The notes: a model not told the origin generated them from the sequence alone. Positions 47,692 through 56,926 are shown, numbered from the stretch's first letter. The stretch is 64,000 bases of DNA from an uncultured Clostridium sp. (GCA_900553125.1 USCB01000003.1:18120-82119), one strand, 5' to 3'. Made by a program: numbers and translations.

Positions 47692-47859
47692 ATGTTTTAT
47701 GTAGGTGGAAAATATGGTACCATTAATATAGATGGTATGAGTAAAGATATTGAAAAAACAAAAATTGAAGATTTAAAAGAATATAAACACAAACTTGAGG
47801 AAAAAAGAAAAAAACTTGAAGAAGAACAAAACGAATATATATCTGAACTATTAAATTAG
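47692..47859 (+). CDS. Small charged protein
   Basis: 55 residues: a short beta-like start (MFYVGGKYGTINIDGM) and a charged coiled-coil end (KLEEKRKKLEEEQNEYI). The strong ribosome binding site GGAGG lies 7 bp before ATG. First of three genes in one direction with small gaps. Function unknown. Confidence 0.65.
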   Translation: MFYVGGKYGTINIDGMSKDIEKTKIEDLKEYKHKLEEKRKKLEEEQNEYISELLN

Positions 47860-47889
47860 ATTATTTTCATATAGGAAGGAAATGAAAAC

Positions 47890-48315
47890 ATGAAAGCTAA
47901 AAGAGTAATAAAAAAAGTAGCAAAAACAACAGGAAAACACACTTTAAAAGGAATAGGAAAAGGTATTGAATTAACAGGTAGAGGAGCAGCGAAAACAATA
48001 AATGCATTAGTTAAAAGTCCGAATTTGCAAAAAATAGCAACCGGAACAGGAGTACTATTAACCAGTGTTACATGTTCACCTGTTGGTGTAGGATTAATAG
48101 GAGTAGTTGGATTAAAATACATGATAGATAAGGGATTGCTTGGAAAAAGAAAAGCAAACTTACTTAGTGAATTTAATGATATAGTAAATGTTGGTAATGT
48201 TTTAACTAAAACAGTATGTAATTCAATATTAAGTCCGGTATTAAGAACGGCAGATAGAGGAATTAAGAATGTTGGAAATATGTATCAAGATAAAATTGAT
48301 GATATTTTTAGATAA
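47890..48315 (+). CDS. Small basic protein with hydrophobic centre
   Basis: 141 residues. A lysine-rich N-terminus (MKAKRVIKKVAKTTGKHT) and a hydrophobic glycine-rich helix at about 50-78 (GTGVLLTSVTCSPVGVGLIG). Middle gene of the three-gene set. It could be membrane-associated. Not recognised. Confidence 0.6.
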   Translation: MKAKRVIKKVAKTTGKHTLKGIGKGIELTGRGAAKTINALVKSPNLQKIATGTGVLLTSVTCSPVGVGLIGVVGLKYMIDKGLLGKRKANLLSEFNDIVNVGNVLTKTVCNSILSPVLRTADRGIKNVGNMYQDKIDDIFR

Positions 48316-48329
48316 ATTAAGGAGAAACA

Positions 48330-49118
48330 ATGGATAAAGAAAATATATTAAAAAAATTAAGTGAAAATATTCAAAATATTGAGGAAATTGATAATCAAAT
48401 TGCAATGGTAGGACTTGCAATATATCAAAAAAATATAGAAAAAATAAAAAGTCAAAAAATCCAAGAAATAAGAAATTTTTTCAATGAAAATGCAAAAAGA
48501 TACAATCAAAAAAGTGAAAACTTTAGTGATAAAATAGACAATTGTGTAAAAGAATACTCTGAAAGAATAGATTGCTTAATTAAATCATATGATAATATGT
48601 ATTTGAATGTATTTAAAATTATGCAAAACGCTTTAGATATGCAAAAAATATCAATTGCTAATATAGTAACACTATTAAATGCAGGGGATAGTGAGGAAAT
48701 AAAGGAAAAAGTTAAAAATTCAATACTTGCTTATGCAGAACAAAAACTAAATTACTCAATTGTAGTACAGGAGTGTGCAGCAAGAAGTGAATGGTGTATT
48801 GAAAATGTAAAAAAGGACATAGAAGAAGTATTTATAGTAAAAGAAGAAACAAAACAATTACAAATGTATAATAAAAATATTATTAATAAAATTACTGAAA
48901 AGATTTCTAATATTTTTTTAGGAAAGAGTAAATATAAAAAATTTTTAGAAAATTATGAAAATGAATTCTTAAAGAAAATAGATGAAAAAAATAAGATTAA
49001 AATTATAGATACTATAAATACCATGAAAGGTGTTATTAATCAAATGGCGATATTAAATAGAGATATTTCGGTAAGATTTGAAGAATGTAAAAAATATGGA
49101 GCTAGTTACCAAAAATAA
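48330..49118 (+). CDS. Coiled-coil protein
   Basis: 262 residues, almost all charged helix with no membrane segment. It starts 14 bp after the previous gene with AAGGAG. The stop lies in the loop of the following terminator. Last gene of the unknown set. Not recognised. Confidence 0.6.
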   Translation: MDKENILKKLSENIQNIEEIDNQIAMVGLAIYQKNIEKIKSQKIQEIRNFFNENAKRYNQKSENFSDKIDNCVKEYSERIDCLIKSYDNMYLNVFKIMQNALDMQKISIANIVTLLNAGDSEEIKEKVKNSILAYAEQKLNYSIVVQECAARSEWCIENVKKDIEEVFIVKEETKQLQMYNKNIINKITEKISNIFLGKSKYKKFLENYENEFLKKIDEKNKIKIIDTINTMKGVINQMAILNRDISVRFEECKKYGASYQK

Positions 49119-49138
49119 AAGTTGGTAACTAGTTTTTA
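49101..49138. terminator. Bidirectional terminator
   Basis: CTAGTTACCAA pairs with TTGGTAACTAG, followed by TTTTT. Confidence 0.85.
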
Positions 49139-49872
49139 TTATTATCTAAAAGAACAATCTTTTTAGCCCTTTCAACATCTTCATCAGTTGCATTACGCAC
49201 GCCTTCCAACTCGTATTTATCACCATATTCAAGCCATTTATACTTCCCCATAGTATGATAAGGCAAAAATTCCACCTTTTGTACAGACTTCAAAGAACTA
49301 ATAAAATCTCTCAATTTAATCAAATCATTTTCATCATCAGTAAACCCAGGAACCAAAACTTGCCTAATCCACATTGGTTTTCCAACATCACTTAAATACC
49401 TAATAAAAGCGAGCTCTCTTTCATTAGAAAATCCAACTAAATCTTTACATTTATCTGGATCAATGTGTTTAACATCCATCAAAAATAAATCAGTTAAATT
49501 AATTAATTCTTTGATCTTATCGGTTAAGCCAACCATACCAGATGTATCAATACAAGTATGAATTCCTTTAGCTTTAAGTTTCTTAAAAAGCTCAATTAAA
49601 AACTCAAACTGTAAAAGAGGTTCACCACCAGAGCAAGTAACGCCACCATTTTTTATATAATTTTTATATCTCAAAATATTATCAAAAATATCATCTAACG
49701 AACGGTAATCTCCTGCATTTATGTCCCAAGTATCTCTATTATGGCAATATTTACATCTTAGGCTACATCCTTGTAAAAATAAAACATATCTTATTCCAGG
49801 TCCATCTAAAGTACCAAAAGATTCAACTGAGTGTACTTTTGCATAATATTTTAAATCATCTTTGTTTTGCAT
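49129..49872 (-). CDS. pflA: Pyruvate formate-lyase activating enzyme
   Basis: 247 residues. The radical-SAM triad C36/C40/C43 is in CSLRCKYCH, with TCSGGEPLLQ after it. It generates the glycyl radical on PflB using S-adenosylmethionine and a 4Fe-4S cluster. It lies after pflB on the same strand; a palindromic repeat sits between them. Confidence 0.97.
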   Translation of the reverse strand: MQNKDDLKYYAKVHSVESFGTLDGPGIRYVLFLQGCSLRCKYCHNRDTWDINAGDYRSLDDIFDNILRYKNYIKNGGVTCSGGEPLLQFEFLIELFKKLKAKGIHTCIDTSGMVGLTDKIKELINLTDLFLMDVKHIDPDKCKDLVGFSNERELAFIRYLSDVGKPMWIRQVLVPGFTDDENDLIKLRDFISSLKSVQKVEFLPYHTMGKYKWLEYGDKYELEGVRNATDEDVERAKKIVLLDNNKN

Positions 49873-49895
49873 ATTGTAATCCTTTCATTTTTTGC

Positions 49896-49935
49896 ATTGG
49901 GGACGGTTCTTTTCGCGAAAAGAACCGTCCCCAAT
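49896..49935. repeat. Palindromic repeat copy 5, perfect
   Basis: A perfect 40-bp palindrome, ATTGGGGACGGTTCTTTTCG and its complement, between pflB and pflA. Confidence 0.92.
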
Positions 49936-49950
49936 CAGAAATCAGAAAAA

Positions 49951-52188
49951 TTATATTTTTTCGTGAATGGTTCTGTTAATAACATCCATTTGTTGTTCTC
50001 TTGTCAAAGAAGTAAATTTAACTGCATAACCTGAAACACGAATTGTAAGTTGAGGATATTTTTCTGGATGGTCCATAGCATCTAATAATAAGCTTCTATC
50101 AAATACATTAACATTTATATGATGTCCAGTTTCTGCGAAATATCCATCTAACATATTTACTAAATTTGTAACTTTTTCATCCTCAGTTTTTCCAAGAGTT
50201 CCAGGAGTAATTGAGAATGTAAATGAAATTCCATCTTCAGCTGAATCAAAAGGCAATTTTGCAATTGAGTTCATAACAGCTAAAGCTCCATTTTTATCAC
50301 GTCCGTGAAGTGGGTTTGCTCCAGGTCCGAATGGGGCACCTGCACGACGTCCATCTGGCGTATTTCCTGTTGCTTTACCATATACAACATTTGATGTGAT
50401 TGTTAATATTGATAATGTGTGTTTTGCATTTTTGTATGTTGGATGTTTACGTAGTTTTTCCATAAAGCGTTTTACTAAGTCAACTGCTATTTGGTCAACA
50501 CGGTCATCATCATTTCCGAATTGTGGATATTCTCCTTCTACCTCATAGTCTGTAGCAATTCCATCTTCATCACGAATTACTTTTACTTTTGCATATTTTA
50601 TTGCAGATAATGAGTCTGCTGCAACAGAAAGACCAGCTACTCCACAAGCCATTGTTTGGAATACATCTTTATCGTGTAAAGCCATTTCGATTGCTTCATA
50701 AGAATATTTATCATGCATATAGTGAATTGCATTTAATGCTTTTATATAAATTTTTGCAACATAATCCATCATTTGATCATATTTTTCCATTACTTCATCA
50801 TAGTCTAAGTATTCAGAAGTAATTGGTGCAAATTTTGGTGCAACTTGTTTTTTAGTTACTTCATCAACACCACCATTGATAGCATATAATAAAGTTTTTG
50901 CAAGGTTTGCACGAGCTCCGAAGAATTGCATTTGTTTACCAATTCTCATTGGAGATACGCAACAAGCTATTCCGTAGTCATCGCCTAATGTGATTCTCAT
51001 TAAATCATCATTTTCGTATTGGATTGATGATGTTTTTATTGAGATATCTGTTGCAAATCTTTTAAATCCTTCTGGTAATCTTGTAGACCATAAAACTGTC
51101 ATATTTGGTTCTGGAGCAGGTCCTAAGTTTACTAAAGTGTGAAGTAATCTAAATGAGTTTTTAGTAACTAAAGTTCTTCCATCAATTCCCATTCCACCAA
51201 TACTTTCTGTTACCCATACAGGGTCTCCAGAGAATAGTTCATTATATTCTGGTGTACGAAGGAAACGTACTAATCTTAATTTCATTATAAAATGATCCAT
51301 TAATTCTTGTGCTGTTTCTTCTGTTAAAGTACCATTTTTTAAATCTCTTTCAATATAAATATCTAAGAATGTAGATGTTCTACCTAAACTCATAGCAGCA
51401 CCATTTTGGTCTTTTATAGCTGCTAAATATCCAAAGTATAACCATTGGATTGCTTCTTTTGCATTGTTAGCAGGTTTTGAAATATCAAATCCATATTTAG
51501 ATGCCATAACTTTTAAGGCATTTAAAGCTTTTATTTGCTCAGAAACTTCTTCACGATGACGAATTATATCTTCTGTAAAGCAGTCTACATCTAATTCTTC
51601 AAGTTCATGTTTCTTTTCTTCTATTAAAACATCAACACCATAAAGTGCAACTCTTCTATAGTCTCCGATTATTCTTCCACGTCCATATCCATCTGGTAAA
51701 CCTGTTAATAATTTATTTGAACGAGCTCTTCTTACATCTGGTGTGTACACATCAAATACTCCATCATTATGTGTTTTTCTTATTGTATGGAAAATTTTAT
51801 CAACTTCTGGGTCAACTTCTCTTCCATAAGCTTCACAAGATTTTTCAACTATTTTGATACCTCCAAATGGCATAATTGCTCTTTTTAAAGGTTTATCTGT
51901 TTGAAGTCCTACTATTTCTTCTAGGTCTTTGTCTATATATCCAGCATCATGTGCTGCAACTGTTGATACAGTTTTTGTATCTATATCTAAAACTCCACCT
52001 GGAGCTGCTTTTTCATCTTTGTATAATTCTAATACTTCATCCCACAATTTTTTTGTTTTTTCTGTTGGATTTGCTAAAAAGTTTGAATCTCCTTCATAAG
52101 GTGTGTAATTTCTTTGAATAAAGTCTCTTACATTTATCTCTGATTGCCAGTCACCTTTTTCAAAATCGTTCCATGCATCAAATTTCAT
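49951..52188 (-). CDS. pflB: Formate C-acetyltransferase (pyruvate formate-lyase)
   Basis: 745 residues, full length. The active-site cysteine pair is in GIACCVSPMRIG (about 409-410). The C-terminal glycyl-radical loop is RVSGYAVKFTSL. It converts pyruvate and CoA to acetyl-CoA and formate in anaerobic fermentation. AAAGGATGA ribosome binding site. First gene of the pflB-pflA unit. Confidence 0.98.
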   Translation of the reverse strand: MKFDAWNDFEKGDWQSEINVRDFIQRNYTPYEGDSNFLANPTEKTKKLWDEVLELYKDEKAAPGGVLDIDTKTVSTVAAHDAGYIDKDLEEIVGLQTDKPLKRAIMPFGGIKIVEKSCEAYGREVDPEVDKIFHTIRKTHNDGVFDVYTPDVRRARSNKLLTGLPDGYGRGRIIGDYRRVALYGVDVLIEEKKHELEELDVDCFTEDIIRHREEVSEQIKALNALKVMASKYGFDISKPANNAKEAIQWLYFGYLAAIKDQNGAAMSLGRTSTFLDIYIERDLKNGTLTEETAQELMDHFIMKLRLVRFLRTPEYNELFSGDPVWVTESIGGMGIDGRTLVTKNSFRLLHTLVNLGPAPEPNMTVLWSTRLPEGFKRFATDISIKTSSIQYENDDLMRITLGDDYGIACCVSPMRIGKQMQFFGARANLAKTLLYAINGGVDEVTKKQVAPKFAPITSEYLDYDEVMEKYDQMMDYVAKIYIKALNAIHYMHDKYSYEAIEMALHDKDVFQTMACGVAGLSVAADSLSAIKYAKVKVIRDEDGIATDYEVEGEYPQFGNDDDRVDQIAVDLVKRFMEKLRKHPTYKNAKHTLSILTITSNVVYGKATGNTPDGRRAGAPFGPGANPLHGRDKNGALAVMNSIAKLPFDSAEDGISFTFSITPGTLGKTEDEKVTNLVNMLDGYFAETGHHINVNVFDRSLLLDAMDHPEKYPQLTIRVSGYAVKFTSLTREQQMDVINRTIHEKI

Positions 52189-52466
52189 TTATATCATCCT
52201 TTCATTTTTACATTTGTTTTTATTATTTACATTTTCGAACGAAATTATGATATCATAATGGGGAATTTATAGCAATATATTTTTTTGAAATTTTTGTGAA
52301 TTTTTTCTCTTTTGGTGACGGAGAATATTTGGTACATTTTTCCTCCATTTAGTAACGGAGATTTTTAGAAAAAATAAAAATCTCATGAAATGTATTGAGA
52401 TATAGCTTAGATTATGTTATACTAGAAAAGTAATGTAAAAACATAAGCAGAAACAGGAGGAACAAA
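52189..52466. other. Intergenic with duplicated leader
   Basis: Contains the promoter TTGAGA (52395-52400), 17 bp, TATACT and a leader (52418-52466) that is repeated with changes at 52944-52994. TTTTGGTGACGGA at 52313 recurs inverted near 16510. Confidence 0.5.
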
Positions 52467-52847
52467 ATGATTAAAAAAAGTAAGTTTCCAATTGAAAAAA
52501 TACGGTTCAATGGAGATGATGATGAGAAAGGACGTTATCCTTTTGGTGCAGAGATAGTTACCATAGAAGGAATTGACAAAATTGAGAGCGTTATTGTAAA
52601 TCCAAAGACCACATTGAAAATTCGAAATGGGAATAATGAATGGCAGGTTTGGATAAGACCTATCAAAATGGAAGCCTTTGTTTTTTTATCTGGAGCCAAA
52701 AATGAATGTATTAATGAAACAGGGATAAGAATGCATCTGATCGTAATAAAAGGACATTCCAATATCTCTTTTGAAGAATTTGAGGTTTTATTTAAAAGAG
52801 TAGGTTTCTTTGTAAAAAAAGATTCAATTGTAGTTAGAGATGATTAA
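52467..52847 (+). CDS. 126-residue soluble protein, foreign-looking
   Basis: 126 residues, soluble, no recognised family; it contains GRYPFGAEIVTIEGIDKIES and a C-terminal FKRVGFFVKKDSIVVRDD. CAGGAGGAACAAA precedes ATG. It has its own promoter and terminator. GC-richer than the neighbours, with one in-frame CGG arginine (52503-52505). Its leader is repeated just past its terminator, so the gene looks like an inserted cassette. Confidence 0.6.
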   Translation: MIKKSKFPIEKIRFNGDDDEKGRYPFGAEIVTIEGIDKIESVIVNPKTTLKIRNGNNEWQVWIRPIKMEAFVFLSGAKNECINETGIRMHLIVIKGHSNISFEEFEVLFKRVGFFVKKDSIVVRDD

Positions 52848-52867
52848 TACAAGAATCTTAGTTAAAT

Positions 52868-52900
52868 AAAAAGTGCTGGTAATGCATACCAGCACTTTTT
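52868..52900 (+). terminator. Rho-independent terminator
   Basis: AAAAAGTGCTGGTA pairs with TACCAGCACTTTTT. Confidence 0.92.
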
Positions 52901-52995
52901 AGAAATTTTACAAATTAAGTAATTAATTTGTAACTTAACATTATTATACATAGAAATATAATGTAAAAATATAATCAGAAATAGAGGAAAAAAGT

Positions 52996-53256
52996 CTATA
53001 TTTCTTTTTCCTTCATATATTTAAGCTTTGTGGCCATTCCTCCTCTCAAATGTCTTTCAGCTTTATTTTCATCTAAAATTTCTCTAACCTCTTTTGCTAA
53101 AACAGGATTAATTTTCAGTAATCTATCAGAAACATCTTTGTGTACTGTACTTTTTGAAACACCAAATTTTTTTGCAGTACTTCTTACAGTATCTTTAGTT
53201 TCAATTATATAATGTGCAAGCAAGGTAGCACGATCTTCTATTGATAATTTTTTCAT
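52996..53256 (-). CDS. spoIIID: Stage III sporulation regulator SpoIIID
   Basis: 86 residues, full length. TVRSTAKKFGVSKSTVHKDV is the helix-turn-helix; the basic end carries ERHLRGGMATKLKY. It controls mother-cell genes together with sigma-E. The Shine-Dalgarno GGGGG lies 6 bp before ATG. Confidence 0.95.
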   Translation of the reverse strand: MKKLSIEDRATLLAHYIIETKDTVRSTAKKFGVSKSTVHKDVSDRLLKINPVLAKEVREILDENKAERHLRGGMATKLKYMKEKEI

Positions 53257-53432
53257 TTAAAGCCCCCGTTTAGAAATACTTTTGTTTAATTATATTCGTA
53301 CAGAAAGAAGATAGAACTTGAAAATTATAATGAAGATATATTTTTTATGGGTGAAATTCAGGCATTATTCAATAGTAACAATTCTACAATATTCGACATA
53401 CAATAATATTAGCCTATGTGAGGTGATACAAT

Positions 53433-54216
53433 ATGAATAAAATAAAAAAAGGTGATGTTGTTGGAAGAATTTCCTATAATAAAGACATTATTTTTATTGT
53501 TAAAGATATAAGGGACAAAAATAATGTTATTTTAGAGGGAGTCTTTGAGAGAATAATTGCAGATAGTAACATTTATGATTTAGAGTTAATAGACAAAAAA
53601 GAAATAAACTTAAGAGAAACGCTAAAAGAATGCGAACTAAAAAGGCAAGAAAACAGAGTTGGTAAAGATGGTATTAATGGCAAAATCCTCCATTTAGATG
53701 GAGATAAAAGATATAGTGAAAAATCATACAGATATTATCAAAAGATGGGAATTGATGCGATAGTAAAAAATGTACCGGAAAATAAACAAGCAAGGGTAGT
53801 ATATAATCTACTTAAAATGTATAAGCCAGATATACTAGTTATTACAGGACATGACGGAATGTTAAAAAAAGGGTATGGATATTATGATATATATAATTAC
53901 AGAAATTCAAGACATTTTATTTCAACAGTAAAAGAAGCTAGGAGATATGAAAAAGATACAAATTCTGATTTAGTAATATTTGCTGGAGCATGCCAGAGTT
54001 ATTTCGAAGCTTTAATGCAAGCAGGTGCTAATTTTGCATCATCACCAGCTAGAATTTTAATAGATATTTTAGACCCATTAATTGTTGCAAAAGAAGTAGC
54101 AACTACAGATAATTGTAAATATATAAAAATAGAGGATATAGAAAATCAATTAAGAGATGGAAGACGCGGAATTGGGGGAACAGGAGCAATCCGGAAAAAG
54201 AAAGAAAAATATATAA
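53433..54216 (+). CDS. yabG: Sporulation protease YabG, likely CGGA near end
   Basis: About 260 residues. GDVVGRISYNKDIIF at the start, ITGHDGMLKKG and FAGACQSYFEALMQAG in the catalytic half. YabG trims spore-coat proteins in the mother cell. The frame has an in-frame CGG at 54192. In triplets it ends RKKKEKYIKKYRKYIDFN at 54248. As a quadruplet it ends GTGAIGKRKKNI at TAA 54216, which looks closer to the family's Gly-rich end. I prefer the second but am less sure than for the other sites. veg follows, as in Bacillus. Confidence 0.85.
54192..54195 (+). other. In-frame CGGA quadruplet in yabG
   Basis: Both readings stay open for some codons; the quadruplet gives AIGKRKKNI and stop. Confidence 0.5.
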
Positions 54217-54367
54217 AAAAATATAGAAAATATATAGATTTTAATTAATATATTTTCTATATTTTTAATTTGTAATATAAATGTAATATAAATGTAACAT
54301 TAAGAAAAAAATCAACAAATGACTTGAAAATACTAGGCTTTGATTGAAATATAAAATAAAGTCTATT

Positions 54368-54396
54368 TTGACAACACAATACGAAAATGTTATAAT
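54368..54396 (+). promoter_or_regulatory. veg promoter
   Basis: TTGACA, 17 bp, TATAAT: full consensus. veg is also strongly transcribed in Bacillus. Confidence 0.9.
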
Positions 54397-54428
54397 TTAG
54401 ACAATAAATGTATTAGAAGGTGATATAA

Positions 54429-54728
54429 ATGATTTGCTCAGCAGATATTACAAACTTGAAGTCAAACATATTTGACATGATTGGACAAAAGATAATAGTT
54501 AAAGGTTCATTAGGAAGAAACAAATCTTTTGAAAAGGAAGCAACTATAGACAAAGTATATTCAAATATATTTACAATAAAATATGATGAGGGGTCAAGAA
54601 ACGCAACATATAGTTATACAGACGTTTTAACTAGAACTGTAGAAGTACAAGTACTAAATGATGATAATACATATTGTCCATTAATACCACCAGCACAAGT
54701 AGTAAGTAAAAAAAGAATAAAAGTATAA
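54429..54728 (+). CDS. veg: Veg protein
   Basis: 99 residues. IGQKIIVKGSLGRNKSF and YSYTDVLTRTVEV are typical of Veg, a small conserved Firmicutes protein linked to biofilm gene expression in Bacillus. Located after yabG as in relatives. AGAAGGTG precedes ATG. Confidence 0.93.
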   Translation: MICSADITNLKSNIFDMIGQKIIVKGSLGRNKSFEKEATIDKVYSNIFTIKYDEGSRNATYSYTDVLTRTVEVQVLNDDNTYCPLIPPAQVVSKKRIKV

Positions 54729-54730
54729 AT

Positions 54731-54762
54731 AAAAAATGGCAAGTATTAACTTGCTATTTTTT
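54731..54762 (+). terminator. veg terminator
   Basis: AAAAAATGGCAAGT pairs with ACTTGCTATTTTTT. Confidence 0.9.
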
Positions 54763-54784
54763 GTAAAAGTTAAAAGGAGAATTT

Positions 54785-55276
54785 ATGGTGAATATAAAAA
54801 ATGAAAAAGGATCTATTACATTATTTGTGGTAGTATCATGTATGTTTTTTGTTGCCTCTGTTGTATGTGTACAAATGTATATGCAAAGTAAAAAAATAGC
54901 TGTAGATAGGGAATATAGAGCAATAAAATCTAATTACGAAGGAAATACTTTAGAAGAGGAAAACTTAAAAAATGATTACATAGAGGTTGAAAAATTAAAC
55001 AATGTAAGTGTAAATATTATAAAATCAACAATTTCTGGAAATATCTTAAATGTAGAATTTAAAATTAACAATGCAGAAAATGTCAGCATAAAATCTATAA
55101 AATACGGTTGGGGAACTAGTGACTCAGTAAAAACAGTAGAAAGATGGAATTTTATAGAAAATGCTAATACAGAAACTAATTTGATTGCTACAAATAGTAA
55201 TGCAAAGACTAAAGGAGATTATTATTTATTTATTGTAATAAATAATAAAATTTTAAGTTCAAAAATAACAGTATAG
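54785..55276 (+). CDS. Exported pilin-like small protein
   Basis: 163 residues. NEKGSITLFVVVSCMFFVAS is a membrane helix of the type found in clostridial pilus-like or Tad-like proteins. The rest is an extracytoplasmic beta-rich domain. AAGGAG precedes ATG. Partner genes for a secretion or pilus system are not adjacent. Function uncertain. Confidence 0.6.
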   Translation: MVNIKNEKGSITLFVVVSCMFFVASVVCVQMYMQSKKIAVDREYRAIKSNYEGNTLEEENLKNDYIEVEKLNNVSVNIIKSTISGNILNVEFKINNAENVSIKSIKYGWGTSDSVKTVERWNFIENANTETNLIATNSNAKTKGDYYLFIVINNKILSSKITV

Positions 55277-55320
55277 AAATAAAAGAGGCTACTTTTACAT
55301 AATATAGATATTGTAGCCTC
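55276..55320 (-). terminator. Terminator of the germination operon
   Basis: GAGGCTAC pairs with GTAGCCTC; on the minus strand it is followed by TTTTATTT. Confidence 0.65.
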
Positions 55321-55329
55321 ATAAAAATA

Positions 55330-55509
55330 TTAGTTTATCCAGAAGATAATATTACTAAAAATTATACTAAAAATAGTAATTAAAATTGTAAAAATACCAC
55401 CAAACATATTATGGTTATTCTTTATTTCATAAATTCCAAATAATAAAACATATAAAAAAATCAATAAACATATTATAGAGAAAAATAATCTAATAAAAAA
55501 CGTATTCAT
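55330..55509 (-). CDS. Small two-helix membrane protein in ger operon
   Basis: 59 residues, MNTFFIRLFFSII at the start, two hydrophobic helices (about 5-27 and 36-57). GGAGG lies 8 bp before ATG and the gene starts 15 bp after gerC. Some germinant-receptor operons carry a small two-helix D subunit that modulates the receptor; size and topology fit, so I suggest a GerD-type (GerKD-like) subunit. Confidence 0.7.
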   Translation of the reverse strand: MNTFFIRLFFSIICLLIFLYVLLFGIYEIKNNHNMFGGIFTILITIFSIIFSNIIFWIN

Positions 55510-55524
55510 ATATTATACCTCCAT

Positions 55525-56901
55525 TTAAGAATCTTGTATTAAAAGACTAGAAACAATATTAGATTGTATCTCAATATTAAATTCAGCAGAGGGATATTTT
55601 TCATTCCAATCATAATTTGTATAGTCAGGAATAGTTAAAAATTTTTGTTTCGCTAATTTATTAAAACCATTCAAATCACATTTATAATTACGAGAAGTTT
55701 TGTATAAATAATCCTTCATTTTTGATGACAGGTAATCTTTCATTGAGTCATTTATTTTTGTAAGAGTTGAGCTATCTGAAATACGCAAATTTTCCTGTCC
55801 TGTCAAAGTTTTTCCTGTAAGGTTTAATTTTATTGTTATTACAGGAACATCTTTAGAAAGATTTATATTTGTATATGCTGGTTCTAAGCTACTTACAGAA
55901 ATATCTATTTTTTTATTTTCCTCAAAAGGACTATTAATGCAAATATTAAAGGTATCAACAGCATTTTCAATTAAACTATAGCAAAGAGTATCTATTGCAG
56001 AAAGTTTATCAATATATTTATCATCTTTAAAAACAGCTAATCCAATATTTTCGGTACCTCTGTCACCATCTACTATAGCAAAACCGGGAGACAGGTTATC
56101 TAAGGATGAATTGTCACTAGATTTTTCTAAATGAGTAGATTGAGTAGATGTATTTGACGAAGTATCATTTGTTTCAGAATTATTATTTGTTGAATTTAAA
56201 GAGGATTCATCATTAGATGTATTATTTTGAGAAGAGCCATCACTAGAACTTGAATTTTTTTTATTAGACGAATTAGATTGAGATTCATTTTTACTTTTTG
56301 TTCCTAATATTGCAACAGCACCACTTTCTGTATTTGTAAGGTTGCGGTAAAACTGACCAAGTAAAATATTTGATGTATATCCTGTGTAATCAGCAGATGT
56401 AGGAAAAATATCATAATATTTTGTAAGTATTCCTTCAAGTAATGAAGTTGAGTTTTTTATATAATCTTTAGCAGTTTCGGTTGCAATTATAACATTAGTT
56501 GTGGGGCGTATTTGAGTATCATTCATAAGGTAAGTAATTTCTTGGGAAATACCACTTTGTGCAACATCTTCTGAAAATACAACAACTTTGCAATGTGATA
56601 AACTAAGTTGTTTTCCTGCATAAGCATTCATCAAATTTATAGCCTCTGGAATAGATGATGCCACAACAGAATCTATTATGGGATCACTTAAAGTTGAGGA
56701 GTTAGATTCGGAAAATGCCGATAAATCTGTGAATTCAAAAGAAATTTGTAAATTGTCCTCAGATGGGGCTTTATCTATTCCAATAGCAATTACATAATCG
56801 AGATGGTCTATATTATGAGAATTGTAGGATGAAGAGAAAGCAAATACAAAAACAAGAGTAACCGTAGCTATAAGTATAATCTTTAATGAGGTTTTAATCA
56901 T
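55525..56901 (-). CDS. gerAC: Germinant receptor C subunit, Ser/Asn-rich insert
   Basis: 458 residues. The Ger(x)C core is clear (VIAIGIDKAPSEDNL, LSHCKVVVFSEDVA, AVAILGTK). The usual lipobox cysteine is missing: the end of the signal helix reads FAFSSSYNSHNIDH. It may be held by an uncleaved helix instead. A Ser/Asn-rich low-complexity insert of about 65 residues follows residue 203. Part of the receptor complex in the spore inner membrane. Confidence 0.88.
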   Translation of the reverse strand: MIKTSLKIILIATVTLVFVFAFSSSYNSHNIDHLDYVIAIGIDKAPSEDNLQISFEFTDLSAFSESNSSTLSDPIIDSVVASSIPEAINLMNAYAGKQLSLSHCKVVVFSEDVAQSGISQEITYLMNDTQIRPTTNVIIATETAKDYIKNSTSLLEGILTKYYDIFPTSADYTGYTSNILLGQFYRNLTNTESGAVAILGTKSKNESQSNSSNKKNSSSSDGSSQNNTSNDESSLNSTNNNSETNDTSSNTSTQSTHLEKSSDNSSLDNLSPGFAIVDGDRGTENIGLAVFKDDKYIDKLSAIDTLCYSLIENAVDTFNICINSPFEENKKIDISVSSLEPAYTNINLSKDVPVITIKLNLTGKTLTGQENLRISDSSTLTKINDSMKDYLSSKMKDYLYKTSRNYKCDLNGFNKLAKQKFLTIPDYTNYDWNEKYPSAEFNIEIQSNIVSSLLIQDS

Positions 56902-56926
56902 AATTAATAAATCCTTTCATTTAAAA

